This document shows, in pieces, positions 19,262-30,363 of a DNA stretch of 64,000 nt (position 1 is its first letter; each line of letters begins with the position of its first letter). Made by a program: the position numbers and the translations under genes. Under the pieces are notes generated by a model. That model was not told the origin of the DNA and did not search any database. It was given only the letters and a program-made list of their open reading frames with translations. Location: positions 1,178,001 to 1,242,000 of the forward strand of contig JAPFFF010000003.1 in NCBI GenBank assembly GCA_039105265.1, given 5' to 3'. Source of the stretch: Tritrichomonas musculus (lineage: Eukaryota; Parabasalia; Tritrichomonadida; Tritrichomonadidae).

Positions 19262-19544
19262 CTATCTCTGAAAATAATGATAGTTTATCAATTTGACTGA
19301 AAATAATTCAGACAATTTGAAATAAAACGATATTTGAAATAAAAATATCGAAATATAGACAATCTCAATTGCAAAAATCTGTACTATTTCAAAATAATTA
19401 ATTTCATTGATTTTTTAAGTATTGGAAAACGAATAACAAATGAATTAAACCTTATTGAAATATCGGCTATCTCTGAAAATAATGATAGTTTATCAATTTG
19501 ACTGAAAATAATTCAGACAATTTGAAATAAAACGATATTTGAAA
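19262..19544. repeat. 78-bp direct repeat
   Basis: Segments 19262-19339 and 19467-19544 are identical over 78 bases. They start CTATCTCTGAAAATAATGAT and end ACGATATTTGAAA. Flanking bases are similar but diverged, so the duplication was longer. Confidence 0.85.
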
Positions 19545-19686
19545 ACTATACCATTGAAATTAACTTAAATTCATTGAAATTATTATAATTTTGTTTTTAT
19601 AAATAAATTGCTAAAAAATGATGATTTCATTTTTTAAAATTGTTTCTTGCAACTAATTGTTATCCATGTTGATGATTAGTTTATTG

Positions 19687-19960
19687 ATCCTTGTTTATAA
19701 ATTACGATTTTTTCGAGTTAACATAATAATACATTGTTCAGCATTAATTACTTCATTAAATAATAATATGAAACAAATATAAGAAAACATCTTCCAATAA
19801 TTAATTATCAATCCTTGTTATAAATTACGATTTCTTTGAGTTAACATAATAATACATTGTTCAGCATTAATTACTTCATTAAATAATAATATGAAACAAA
19901 TATAAGAAAACATCTTCCAATATTTAATTATCAATCCTTGTTAATAAATTACGATTTCTT
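19687..19960. repeat. 124-bp tandem repeat, about 2.2 copies
   Basis: Units begin ATCCTTGTT at 19687, 19811 and 19934 and contain AATACATTGTTCAGCATTAA. The third copy is partial. Confidence 0.85.
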
Positions 19961-20186
19961 CGAGTTATGTAACATTTGATATAAGGACCTCTTTTTATGC
20001 ACAATGGAAGATCTGATAGAAGATCCTGCAAAGTTTCCATTTATTGATTTGTCTGGCCATGGACAATAAAGTATTCAATTTTTTTTAAAGATAAAAAAAA
20101 CATGTCACTTTTTATTTTTTTACTTATACCAACTTTTTAAATTATTATTCAAAAAGCCAATTGCCAAATTACACGGGAAAAGGGTA

Positions 20187-21362
20187 ATCAGAAAAAAAAA
20201 TTTGTTCCATTAAGCATTTATTCTATAATTATAATATGATATATATTTATTTCTTTTAATATATAAAATAAATAAAATTATTAATTAAATCAATTTTTAA
20301 TATAGATATTTGTGTTTTATTTTTTTTACTATGACAAATGAAATGAAAATTTTTTTCAATTTTTTATTATAGAACACATGAAAAAATCATTAGTGATCCA
20401 TTAAATGAATCTTCACCAAAAATAGCTTGGGAATTAATGATAAAATAATGGGAAGATATGTTTGACAATGTGTAATAAAAACAAAGATTGCAGATTTGAA
20501 TAAATTATACATAAATCAAATATTATTATATAATCTAATATTTATGTATCAAACATAAAAAAATATCTTTTGTCTTTTAAGAAAAAACCATTTTTGGTTA
20601 AATTTAAAATTGTGAAGTTATTTGAAAAAGTTGGTAATTTATATTTTTTTCAAAGGACTTAGCTCTCAATTTTTTTTTTTTTTTAAAAAAAAATTAATTC
20701 ATTTAGAAACATTTTTGTGTAATTTTTGAAAACTGCTTATTTATTGGCGTTATTTAACCATTTCGCGTTGCCTTCATGAATAATGATTTTATTGATAAAT
20801 CTTTGATCGTTAAAATTATTAAAGATCTTTTCATCAACATAAGTTTTAGCTAAGCATTCATTTGTATTTTGATTGCTTCGATTTAAACGAATTTTCGATT
20901 TTTAAAACAATTAAAACATTGTTCAAATTCGGAAAAAATTGTAGAAAATTGCGAGACAAGTTGCAGTACCTAAATAACTAGACTATAAAATGAGCTAATA
21001 TTTTCTTATCAAGCTTTCATATTTATTGAAAATTGAAATGTTGAAAAGAAATCAATAATAATGCTGATAACAATGACCATGCCTGAAAAGTATCATCAAA
21101 GTACATCATGCTATTTTGGGATATACCTTAAATGTCGGAGAAATTTACTTCCTCGAAGAGATTGCTATCCAATTTTAAAAAACTAATGGATAAAGAACTT
21201 TTTCATTTCATTTGTCATAGTAAAAAAAATAAAACCCAAATATCTATATTAAAAATTGATTTAATTAATAATTTTATTTATTTTATATATTAAAAGAAAT
21301 AAATATATATCATATTATAATTATAGAATAAATGCTTAATGGAACAAATTTTTTTTTCTGAT
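20187..21362 (-). mobile_element. Decayed mariner-like element with 163-bp inverted ends
   Basis: Ends 20187-20349 and 21200-21362 are inverted copies with only about one mismatch, starting ATCAGAAAAAAAAATTTG. A TA pair flanks each end (20185-20186 and 21363-21364), as for mariner/Tc1 insertions. The reverse strand around 20880-20740 encodes FINKIIIHEGNAKWLNNANK, which resembles the mariner block around the second catalytic Asp (F-x-x-x-I-V-T-G-D-E-K-W), but is decayed and out of frame elsewhere. An unoccupied form of the target site is at 37000-37022. The long ends are unusual for mariner. Family confidence is moderate. Confidence 0.7.
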
Positions 21363-21475
21363 TATCATTTTATTAATTGTTTATCTGATTAATGAATGTA
21401 ATAAATATAATATATATGTATTAATCATTCTAAAAAACAATAAATTATAACAAATTATTGTTTGTTTACGATTTT

Positions 21476-21582
21476 TCCACTATCAAAATGAACTTTTCCA
21501 CTATCAAAATGAATTTTTCCACTATCAAAATGAACTTTTCCACTATCAAATTGAATTTTTCCACTATCAAACCGAAAAGACT
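21476..21582. repeat. 21-bp tandem repeat, about five copies
   Basis: The unit TTTTCCACTATCAAAATGAA plus one base repeats five times from 21476. On the reverse strand it reads as a seven-residue repeat FDSGKVH/FDSGKIH inside a 61-codon frame (21455-21640). The frame has no other support, so it is listed as a repeat. Confidence 0.8.
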
Positions 21583-21991
21583 GTATTGAATTTATATTTG
21601 ATACTTTAAAAATACACTGAAAATATAGTAATATCAACATTTCCTGATATAAACAATCATGCGATGTAAGTAAATATCGAAAACAATGCTTTTACTATAG
21701 AAATTTGCTCATCGATGTTAAAAAAAATTGAAAGAGGTTTTGACCAAATGGTTAATTTTTGGAAACAGAAAAAAATAGCAGATTTATATTTTCCTTTGTT
21801 ACAAAAATTTCTAATTAAATAATATAATCATATTTCTAAAAATTATGCTTCAATTTTAACCAAATGAAGAAGTAAACTCTTTCTTTTAAGAAAATTAACT
21901 TTTTAAATAACTTTTTTCTTTTTTTCACAATTTTTTGAATGAATTTGTGAGATAAAAAAAATTGAGAAGCTAATATAAGGTTTTTTGAGAG

Positions 21992-22562
21992 AAACCTAAA
22001 CTCAGTTTTTTAATCTTCACTCCCTTCAATTCTCTACGAATATTCAAAAATTGATTAAATTGAATAAAAATTTTATTTTATCAACTTTTTTAGAAAGAAA
22101 AATTTATTTTTTTGTATGTTTTCTCCTTTCTCTGTACTCTATTCTAAAAATCTAAAATCATAAAGCAATCTTTTCCCATATGCCATATGAGGTTAAAAAA
22201 TGCTTTGATCAATGCGTAATGATGCTCATTGATGAGTTTTAATAACCAAAAATCTTAATAGAGTTTTGAAAGGAAAAATAAAATATAGAAAAAGTGAAAA
22301 TTTTGAATTAAAAAAAACGTAATAATAGAAAAATTGAATGATGCCCGTAGCCGATATTAATGTTCACACGTAAAAAAACAAAACCATCAAATTTCTATAT
22401 TAAAAAATAATTTTTATAAAATATTATATTAAAAATATTATATTTTGTAATTATATTAGTATATATTTATCAGAATATTAAAACTATAATTGTCATACTT
22501 AAAGATATTAATAGATAAAATTGAGAGGGTGTGAAGATTAAAAAACAGAGTTTATGGTTTTT
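21992..22562. repeat. Imperfect inverted repeat pair about 570 bp apart
   Basis: The segment 21995-22040 (AAACCTAAACTCAGTTTTTT then AATCTTCAC) matches the inverted segment 22519-22562. This may be the ends of a small decayed element; no clear target duplication was seen. The rest of 21583-22849 shows no gene. Confidence 0.5.
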
Positions 22563-22975
22563 AGTAGACATGTTCAACATTCAATTTTTAATTGAATTTT
22601 AATTCAATGGAGATAAAATTATTTCTGATAATTTTTCAATCAAATATTTAACATAAAATTTATATTTATAAATATCGTGGTAAATAATTTTTTATGGATT
22701 TTTATAATATGTTATTATATGATATAAATATTAATTTATATATATTCATTATTATAAAAAATTGTATTTAATTTTTTCATATGAAATATATATTTTAGTT
22801 ATTTTTAAAGGAAGATTTTAAACTTTTTGAAATAATTTTTTATAAATATAAAAGGGTTCGACCTTTGGCGGTTATCAAATTCTAAAATTATAAAAAATTA
22901 TTAATAAATAATATTGGCATTATCAATAACATGATGCAATTTTAAATATGAAGCCGATTCTATTAGCCAAAATAG

Positions 22976-23162
22976 GGCGAAGTGACAAACTATAGAAAAA
23001 GTTACACCATTTTTTTCTGAGGAAAATTCGTTATTCTGACTTTTTGAGTTAATTGAGAAGGCATACAAAAAGTTCTAAAATTTTCTTGTAAAGTTTTGAA
23101 AAAGTTCACTAAGATAAAACCATGAAAAAGCGCCATTTTTATAGAACTAAACCAATCAAAGA
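22976..23162. repeat. MULE left terminal segment
   Basis: About 187 bases of non-array terminal sequence, inverted at 30170-30363. Part of it (GTTCTAAAATTTTCTTGTAA to the CCGAGA before the array) also recurs before the second and third left arrays and after the first right array. Confidence 0.8.
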
Positions 23163-23690
23163 AACCGAGATGACGACATTGCCGCCCATAGCATGATCAC
23201 GATCAGTAATGCTTAGCAGCTAGCTGGTTGTAACTGCGGCGAGTCGTCATCCGGACAAAGATATCACGATTTCATCCGGAAGATCTGGAATGACGACATT
23301 GCCGCCCATAGCAAGACCACGATCAGCAATGCTTAGCAGCTAGCTGGTTGTAACTGCGGCGAGTCGTCATCCGGACAAAGATATCACGATTTCATCCGGA
23401 AGATCTGGAATGACGACATTGCCGCCCATAGCAAGACCACGATCAGCAATGCTTAGCAGCTAGCTGGTTGTAACTGCGGCGAGTCGTCATCCGGACAAAG
23501 ATATCGCGATTTCATCCGGAAGATCTGGAATGACGACATTGCCGCCCATAGCAAGACCACGATCAGCAATGCTTAGCAGCTAGCTGGTTGTAACTGCGGC
23601 GAGTCGTCATCCGGACAAAGATATCGCGATTTCATCCGGAAGATCTGGAATTGACGACATTGCCGCCCATAGGACGACCACGGTGGCAAT
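23163..23690. repeat. 120-bp GC-rich tandem array, left array 1 (about four units)
   Basis: Units start TGACGACATTGCCGCCCATA with a period of 120 bases and are about half G+C, in contrast to the AT-rich surroundings. Units differ at a few fixed positions (ATCACG/ATCGCG). The last part changes to CCATAGGACGACCACGGTGG, which ends every array. Confidence 0.9.
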
Positions 23691-23878
23691 AAAAAGATGA
23701 AAATAAAACAAACAAAAAACAAACAAAATTGATTATTTAATATTATTATTACGATTTTTTAATTTTTTTATTTTGATAAAGCTTATTTAAAATATTCTGA
23801 GTCTTCTCAGAAATTTGTTAAATTTTTTTTTTATAAATATATATAACTTTTTGAAAGAATTATGGTCTTTTTATATTT

Positions 23879-23956
23879 ATGGAAGAAGACCAAAATCTTT
23901 ATTATTCAGCGAAATATCTATTTCATACGCAAAGACCTAATTCTTTAAAAGATAAA
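23879..23956 (+). pseudogene. Copy of the MULE transposase gene start
   Basis: 78 bases encode the first 26 residues of the transposase (MEEDQNLYYSAKYL...SLKDK) with its upstream leader, in inverted orientation to the real gene. The copy then runs into the terminal-type sequence GTTCTAAAATTTTC. Confidence 0.85.
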
Positions 23957-24052
23957 GTTCTAAAATTTTCTTGTAAAGTTTTGAAAAAGTTCACTAAGAT
24001 AAAACCATGAAAAAGCGCCATTTTTATAGAACTAAACCAATCAAAGAAACCG

Positions 24053-24420
24053 AGATGACGACATTGCCGCCCATAGCAAGACCACGATCAGCAATGCTTA
24101 GCAGCTAGCTGGTTGTAACTGCGGCGAGTCGTCATCCGGACAAAGATATCACGATTTCATCCGGAAGATCTGGAATGACGACATTGCCGCCCATAGCAAG
24201 ACCACGATCAGCAATGCTTAGCAGCTAGCTGGTTGTAACTGCGGCGAGTCGTCATCCGGACAAAGATATCGCGATTTCATCCGGAAGATCTGGAATGACG
24301 ACATTGCCGCCCATAGCAAGACCACGATCAGCAATGCTTAGCAGCTAGCTGGTTGTAACTGCGGCGAGTCGTCATCCGGACAAAGATATCGCGATTTCAT
24401 CCGGAAGATCTGGAATTGAC
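24053..24420. repeat. 120-bp tandem array, left array 2 (three units)
   Basis: Same unit as left array 1, preceded and followed by the same spacers, so the whole cassette (terminal-type sequence, array, gene start) was duplicated. Confidence 0.9.
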
Positions 24421-24643
24421 GACATTGCCGCCCATAGGACGACCACGGTGGCAATAAAAAGATGAAAATAAAACAAACAAAAAACAAACAAAATTGATTA
24501 TTTAATATTATTATTACGATTTTTTAATTTTTTTATTTTGATAAAGCTTATTTAAAATATTCTGAGTCTTCTCAGAAATTTGTTAAATTTTTTTTTTATA
24601 AATATATATAACTTTTTGAAAGAATTATGGTCTTTTTATATTT

Positions 24644-24721
24644 ATGGAAGAAGACCAAAATCTTTATTATTCAGCGAAATATCTATTTCATACGCAAAGA
24701 CCTAATTCTTTAAAAGATAAA
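24644..24721 (+). pseudogene. Second left copy of the transposase gene start
   Basis: Identical in layout to 23879-23956, again followed by the GTTCTAAAATTTTC segment and another array. Confidence 0.85.
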
Positions 24722-24819
24722 GTTCTAAAATTTTCTTGTAAAGTTTTGAAAAAGTTCACTAAGATAAAACCATGAAAAAGCGCCATTTTTATAGAACTAA
24801 ACCAATCAAAGAAACCGAG

Positions 24820-25195
24820 ATGACGACATTGCCGCCCATAGCAAGACCACGATCAGCAATGCTTAGCAGCTAGCTGGTTGTAACTGCGGCGAGTCGTCAT
24901 CCGGACAAAGATATCACGATTTCATCCGGAAGATCTGGAATGACGACATTGCCGCCCATAGCAAGACCACGATCAGCAATGCTTAGCAGCTAGCTGGTTG
25001 TAACTGCGGCGAGTCGTCATCCGGACAAAGATATCGCGATTTCATCCGGAAGATCTGGAATGACGACATTGCCGCCCATAGCAAGACCACGATCAGCAAT
25101 GCTTAGCAGCTGGCTGGTTGTAACTGCGGCGAGTCGTCATCCGGACAAAGATATCACGATTTCATCCGGAAGATCTGGAATTGACGACATTGCCG
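24820..25195. repeat. 120-bp tandem array, left array 3 (three units)
   Basis: Same unit; one copy carries the CAGCTGGCTGG variant. After it the usual spacer runs, via a T-rich expansion (25280-25341), straight into the 3' end of the transposase gene. Confidence 0.9.
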
Positions 25196-25281
25196 CCCAT
25201 AGGACGACCACGGTGGCAATAAAAAGATGAAAATAAAACAAACAAAAAAAAAAACAAAATTGATTATTTAATATTATTGTG

Positions 25282-25314
<33 letters not shown>

Positions 25315-25384
25315 ATTTTTATTTTTTTTTTTTTTTTTTTTGATAAAGCTTATTTAAAATATTCTGAGTCTTCTCAGAAATTTG

Positions 25385-27727
25385 TTAAGAGAAAAATCTG
25401 TTACCACCTGCAGCTAAATCTGCATTTTTCCAACTTGCTATTTTGAATTTAGATAAAAAATATATGACACCTGAATTATCGCATCTAGTTTCAAAAACAT
25501 AGCGGACAAAATTAGAAAAACATATTTTTTCGATATCATGATATGATAATTGAGGATACATTCCTTTAATTTCAGCCTTCGTTTCATAGTATTTTTTCTT
25601 AATTAATTCGATGTCAGCATTACAGTCTTTTATCATTGAATCAAAATTGTCATCTTCGTCGTATAAATTTTCAAGTTTTAATTTTTCTTTCTTTTGACTT
25701 GTGTTACTTTCTTCTTTCTTTTTTCTGAAAACCAATTTTTCATCAAGTGCTCGAAAATCAAAATGATTTCCAGAATATTTGGCATCATTTGGATTAATAT
25801 TTGGGAATTTTGGTAAAACATATGTAAAACAATTAAGAAACTCATTAATAAAAGAGCCTAATATATTCAATGATTCCTTATCAAACTTTCTATTCTTTTC
25901 AACTTCGTATATTGATATTATTCTATCTATATTTTTTCTATTTGATTTAAAAAGATTTTTTTCAAATTTATAATTGGGGAACTTTTTGAGAGATTGAACA
26001 AATAAATATTGAATATCAATTTCATTGCTATTTTTAACAATATTAAATATTTCTGATTTGCAAAAATTATTTAATATTGTATGTATGCAAGGAAGTTTCA
26101 CTCCATAAATTGATTCAACAAAATCATCTTCACCACAATCACAATTTTCTTTTGAACATTTTAAATAATTATCTGGTCTCTTGCTAAGAATTTGTATAAC
26201 TTTTTGAATCATTTTTTGATGTTTATTTTGAAAAGAATTTCCACAAATATCTGAGTAATTATTTATATAATTTAATAAATAATTTACAATTGTTGTGAAA
26301 CCAGTTTTAAATGAATGAGTTCCGGAATCTGGCAATTTTTGATTGATATTTCCGTGGAAACCTTCCGAATGATTTGAACAACGAGCTACATGGTGGTCAG
26401 AACGAATCCATATTGCCCAATTAGCAATATAATAATCACTTTTTTTAATTTCTTCTTTATTTGGCATTCTTTCCACTTCATCTATATCTTTTAACATAAT
26501 TTCAAAATCTTTTAATTTTTGTTTTTTTTCATTATCTTGATCGGTATCGTCAAATAAAGGTGAATTTGGATCTTTTTTATATTCGTCCATTTCAACTAAA
26601 ATAAATTCTTTTTCTTGTTTATATATTAAATATGTTTTGCATCTCAATAACCTTGCAACCCATATGCCTAATGATGATTTAGGTCCAAATATTTGTATAA
26701 TATGACGATGACAAAAATATTGAATATTTGAATGTAATTTACAGAACTTTTTGATAGGAGAACCTAAATCTGATAAAACAACTTTATTTTCAAAAACATT
26801 TTTATTTAAACAAAACTTATTTAATCCATCAAATAATAAATTATATAAAAAACGGTTCTCTTTAGGGCCAATTGATAATGCGAAAGGAAAACTTGAATTG
26901 AAATAAATTGAATGGTATATACAAAATTTGTAAGGCTTAAGCGCATAAAAAGAAGCATCAATTTGCAAATAATGCATATAATTTATAACTTCTAAAGCCC
27001 AAGGCATAATCCATATTATATTTTTAATAAAAGCAAAATCATTATTAAATTTAAATGCAAATCCATCGTCCTGAACTTTTTGAGTACTTATCTCAATATA
27101 AACAAAACCAGGTAAATGCAATAAAATTTTATAAAAATCATCATAACCTTGAAAACTAACGGCTCTTCTACGCAAGGTTCTTTTATCTAAAAAGTTTTGA
27201 AAAGCAAATTTTATAAATATTGGAAAATTAGAATTTTTTCGAGCTACGTAATTACAAAAAGTATAAAGCATTGAATTTTTATGTTTACATTGTTTATTCC
27301 AAAAATCTTGAGTCAAAAAAGGACACTCTTTATTTTTCAAAGTATATGGCGACGTCATGATACATTCTTCAAAATCAATAGTAACAACTTTCATAGTTTG
27401 GTTTTCAAGGAGTTGATCTCTAGCGAGAACTTTAATGGTTTCCAAATCGTTTTTGACAGTTATGCTAAATATTTGAATTTCAGTATTTATCTTTGATTTA
27501 TTACAGCAACTAAACGAAAAAATGTCATTATAAACTCTTTTGTTGTTGCATATAAATTCTTTGGTTAAGCTATCGAGGAAAAGGATTAGCGAAATGATAT
27601 TGAAATTCTGAGAATGCAAAGGAACAATTTCAATGAATGTTCTTAATCCTTTATCTTTTAAAGAATTAGGTCTTTGCGTATGAGATAGATATTTCGCTGA
27701 ATAATAAAGATTTTGGTCTTCTTCCAT
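25385..27727 (-). CDS. Mutator-like (MULE) transposase
   Basis: 780 residues, open throughout. Catalytic candidates of the MULE DDE fold are D257 in LQIDASFYAL, D320 in VVLSDLGSP and E455 in NHSEGFHGN. A C-x-x-H (CHRH, 339-342) follows the second Asp as in the family. Near residues 529-549 is CDC...CIH, a SWIM-type zinc finger. The enzyme would cut the inverted ends and produce 9-bp duplications, as seen around the element. The start is supported by the same leader and first 26 codons being repeated three more times in the arms. The 3' end abuts arm spacer, suggesting that the arms formed by rearrangement around the gene. Confidence 0.9.
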   Translation of the reverse strand: MEEDQNLYYSAKYLSHTQRPNSLKDKGLRTFIEIVPLHSQNFNIISLILFLDSLTKEFICNNKRVYNDIFSFSCCNKSKINTEIQIFSITVKNDLETIKVLARDQLLENQTMKVVTIDFEECIMTSPYTLKNKECPFLTQDFWNKQCKHKNSMLYTFCNYVARKNSNFPIFIKFAFQNFLDKRTLRRRAVSFQGYDDFYKILLHLPGFVYIEISTQKVQDDGFAFKFNNDFAFIKNIIWIMPWALEVINYMHYLQIDASFYALKPYKFCIYHSIYFNSSFPFALSIGPKENRFLYNLLFDGLNKFCLNKNVFENKVVLSDLGSPIKKFCKLHSNIQYFCHRHIIQIFGPKSSLGIWVARLLRCKTYLIYKQEKEFILVEMDEYKKDPNSPLFDDTDQDNEKKQKLKDFEIMLKDIDEVERMPNKEEIKKSDYYIANWAIWIRSDHHVARCSNHSEGFHGNINQKLPDSGTHSFKTGFTTIVNYLLNYINNYSDICGNSFQNKHQKMIQKVIQILSKRPDNYLKCSKENCDCGEDDFVESIYGVKLPCIHTILNNFCKSEIFNIVKNSNEIDIQYLFVQSLKKFPNYKFEKNLFKSNRKNIDRIISIYEVEKNRKFDKESLNILGSFINEFLNCFTYVLPKFPNINPNDAKYSGNHFDFRALDEKLVFRKKKEESNTSQKKEKLKLENLYDEDDNFDSMIKDCNADIELIKKKYYETKAEIKGMYPQLSYHDIEKICFSNFVRYVFETRCDNSGVIYFLSKFKIASWKNADLAAGGNRFFS

Positions 27728-27956
27728 AAATATAAAAAGACCATAATTCTTTCAAAAAGTTATATATATTTATTAAAAAAAAAAAAAATTTAACAAATTT
27801 CTGAGAAGACTCAGAATATTTTAAATAAGCTTTATCAAAATAAAAAAATTAAAAAATCGTAATAATAATATTAAATAATCAATTTTGTTTGTTTTTTGTT
27901 TGTTTTATTTTCATCTTTTTATTGCCACCGTGGTCGTCCTATGGGCGGCAATGTCG

Positions 27957-28440
27957 TCAATTCCAGATCTTCCGGATGAAATCGCGATATCTTTGTCCGG
28001 ATGACGACTCGCCGCAGTTACAACCAGCTAGCTGCTAAGCATTGCTGATCGTGGTCTTGCTATGGGCGGCAATGTCGTCATTCCAGATCTTCCGGATGAA
28101 ATCGTGATATCTTTGTCCGGATGACGACTCGCCGCAGTTACAACCAGCTAGCTGCTAAGCATTGCTGATCGTGGTCTTGCTATGGGCGGCAATGTCGTCA
28201 TTCCAGATCTTCCGGATGAAATCGCGATATCTTTGTCCGGATGACGACTCGCCGCAGTTACAACCAGCTAGCTGCTAAGCATTGCTGATCGTGGTCTTGC
28301 TATGGGCGGCAATGTCGTCATTCCAGATCTTCCGGATGAAATCGTGATATCTTTGTCCGGATGACGACTCGCCGCAGTTACAACCAGCTAGCTGCTAAGC
28401 ATTGCTGATCGTGGTCTTGCTATGGGCGGCAATGTCGTCA
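27957..28440. repeat. 120-bp tandem array, right array 1 (four units)
   Basis: Inverted with respect to the left arrays. It begins with the CCACCGTGGTCGTCCTATGG variant, then units at 27960, 28080, 28200 and 28320, ending at the CTCGGTTTCTTTGATTGG spacer. Confidence 0.9.
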
Positions 28441-28539
28441 TCTCGGTTTCTTTGATTGGTTTAGTTCTATAAAAATGGCGCTTTTTCATGGTTTTATCTT
28501 AGTGAACTTTTTCAAAACTTTACAAGAAAATTTTAGAAC

Positions 28540-28617
28540 TTTATCTTTTAAAGAATTAGGTCTTTGCGTATGAAATAGATATTTCGCTGAATAATAAAGA
28601 TTTTGGTCTTCTTCCAT
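28540..28617 (-). pseudogene. Right-arm copy of the transposase gene start
   Basis: 78 bases encode the same first 26 residues as the real gene, in the same orientation, and run into terminal-type sequence. It differs from the real start at residue 15 (Phe for Ser), as do the left copies. Confidence 0.85.
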
Positions 28618-28844
28618 AAATATAAAAAGACCATAATTCTTTCAAAAAGTTATATATATTTATAAAAAAAAAAATTTAACAAATTTCTGAGAAGACTCAG
28701 AATATTTTAAATAAGCTTTATCAAAATAAAAAAATTAAAAAATCGTAATAATAATATTAAATAATCAATTTTGTTTGTTTTTTGTTTGTTTTATTTTCAT
28801 CTTTTTATTGCCACCGTGGTCGTCCTATGGGCGGCAATGTCGTC

Positions 28845-30168
28845 AATTCCAGATCTTCCGGATGAAATCGTGATATCTTTGTCCGGATGACGACTCGCCG
28901 CAGTTACAACCAGCCAGCTGCTAAGCATTGCTGATCGTGGTCTTGCTATGGGCGGCAATGTCGTCATTCCAGATCTTCCGGATGAAATCGCGATATCTTT
29001 GTCCGGATGACGACTCGCCGCAGTTACAACCAGCTAGCTGCTAAGCATTGCTGATCGTGGTCTTGCTATGGGCGGCAATGTCGTCATTCCAGATCTTCCG
29101 GATGAAATCGTGATATCTTTGTCCGGATGACGACTCGCCGCAGTTACAACCAGCCAGCTGCTAAGCATTGCTGATCGTGGTCTTGCTATGGGCGGCAATG
29201 TCGTCATTCCAGATCTTCCGGATGAAATCGTGATATCTTTGTCCGGATGACGACTCGCCGCAGTTACAACCAGCCAGCTGCTAAGCATTGCTGATCGTGG
29301 TCTTGCTATGGGCGGCAATGTCGTCAATTCCAGATCTTCCGGATGAAATCGCGATATCTTTGTCCGGATGACGACTCGCCGCAGTTACAACCAGCTAGCT
29401 GCTAAGCATTGCTGATCGTGGTCTTGCTATGGGCGGCAATGTCGTCATTCCAGATCTTCCGGATGAAATCGTGATATCTTTGTCCGGATGACGACTCGCC
29501 GCAGTTACAACCAGCTAGCTGCTAAGCATTGCTGATCGTGGTCTTGCTATGGGCGGCAATGTCGTCATTCCAGATCTTCCGGATGAAATCGCGATATCTT
29601 TGTCCGGATGACGACTCGCCGCAGTTACAACCAGCTAGCTGCTAAGCATTGCTGATCGTGGTCTTGCTATGGGCGGCAATGTCGTCATTCCAGATCTTCC
29701 GGATGAAATCGTGATATCTTTGTCCGGATGACGACTCGCCGCAGTTACAACCAGCCAGCTGCTAAGCATTGCTGATCGTGGTCTTGCTATGGGCGGCAAT
29801 GTCGTCATTCCAGATCTTCCGGATGAAATCGTGATATCTTTGTCCGGATGACGACTCGCCGCAGTTACAACCAGCCAGCTGCTAAGCATTGCTGATCGTG
29901 GTCTTGCTATGGGCGGCAATGTCGTCAATTCCAGATCTTCCGGATGAAATCGCGATATCTTTGTCCGGATGACGACTCGCCGCAGTTACAACCAGCTAGC
30001 TGCTAAGCATTGCTGATCGTGGTCTTGCTATGGGCGGCAATGTCGTCATTCCAGATCTTCCGGATGAAATCGTGATATCTTTGTCCGGATGACGACTCGC
30101 CGCAGTTACAACCAGCTAGCTGCTAAGCATTGCTGATCGTGGTCTTGCTATGGGCGGCAATGTCGTCA
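28845..30168. repeat. 120-bp tandem array, right array 2 (eleven units) with higher-order repeat
   Basis: Unit starts are near 28846, 28966, 29086, 29206, 29327, 29447, 29567, 29687, 29807, 29928 and 30048. Five units plus one extra base make a 601-bp higher-order repeat, seen as two identical 97-codon frames 601 bases apart (29034-29327 and 29635-29928). Variant sites (GCTAGC/GCCAGC, ATCGCG/ATCGTG) mark unit types. The open frames are by-products of the repeat. Confidence 0.9.
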
Positions 30169-30169
30169 T

Positions 30170-30363
30170 CTCGGTTTCTTTGATTGGTTTAGTTCTATAA
30201 AAATGGCGCTTTTTCATGGTTTTATCTTAGTGAACTTTTTCAAAACTTTACAAGAAAATTTTAGAACTTTTTGTATGCCTTCTCAATTAACTCAAAAAGT
30301 CAGAATAACGAATTTTCCTCAGAAAAAAATGGTGTAACTTTTTCTATAGTTTGTCATTCCGCC
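30170..30363. repeat. MULE right terminal segment
   Basis: Inverted partner of 22976-23162, ending TTGTCATTCCGCC at the 9-bp duplication. Confidence 0.8.

Larger units (their letters stand above)
18120..20148. other. Gene-free AT-rich stretch with local duplications
   Basis: No coding frame of note on either strand. It contains a 78-bp direct repeat (19262-19339 and 19467-19544) within a longer diverged duplication, and a 124-bp tandem repeat at 19687-19960. Confidence 0.6.
22976..30363 (-). mobile_element. Mutator-like element (MULE), 7.4 kb, apparently intact
   Basis: The ends are inverted copies (GGCGAAGTGACAAACTATAG at left, GGCGGAATGACAAACTATAG when the right end is read inward). The exact 9-bp duplication CCAAAATAG flanks it (22967-22975 and 30364-30372). 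The empty target is present at 33319-33327. The 9-bp duplication and the transposase at 25385-27727 make this a Mutator-like element. Each arm is a ~2.4-2.6-kb mosaic of terminal sequence, 120-bp tandem arrays, and copies of the transposase gene start. The intact transposase, exact duplication and near-identical arms suggest recent insertion. Confidence 0.9.

Noticed and set aside
21455-21640. 61-codon reverse frame with FDSGK repeats
   Set aside because: Open only because of the 21-bp repeat; kept as a repeat. A real repeat protein cannot be fully excluded.
29034-29928. Two identical 97-codon reverse frames
   Set aside because: They consist only of the 120-bp satellite, whose length is a multiple of three. 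No start context or independent support.
23163-30168. Regular GC-rich repeats that could suggest a CRISPR array
   Set aside because: Units are 120 bases with no unique spacers, lie in inverted sets, and form the arms of a eukaryotic Mutator-like element.
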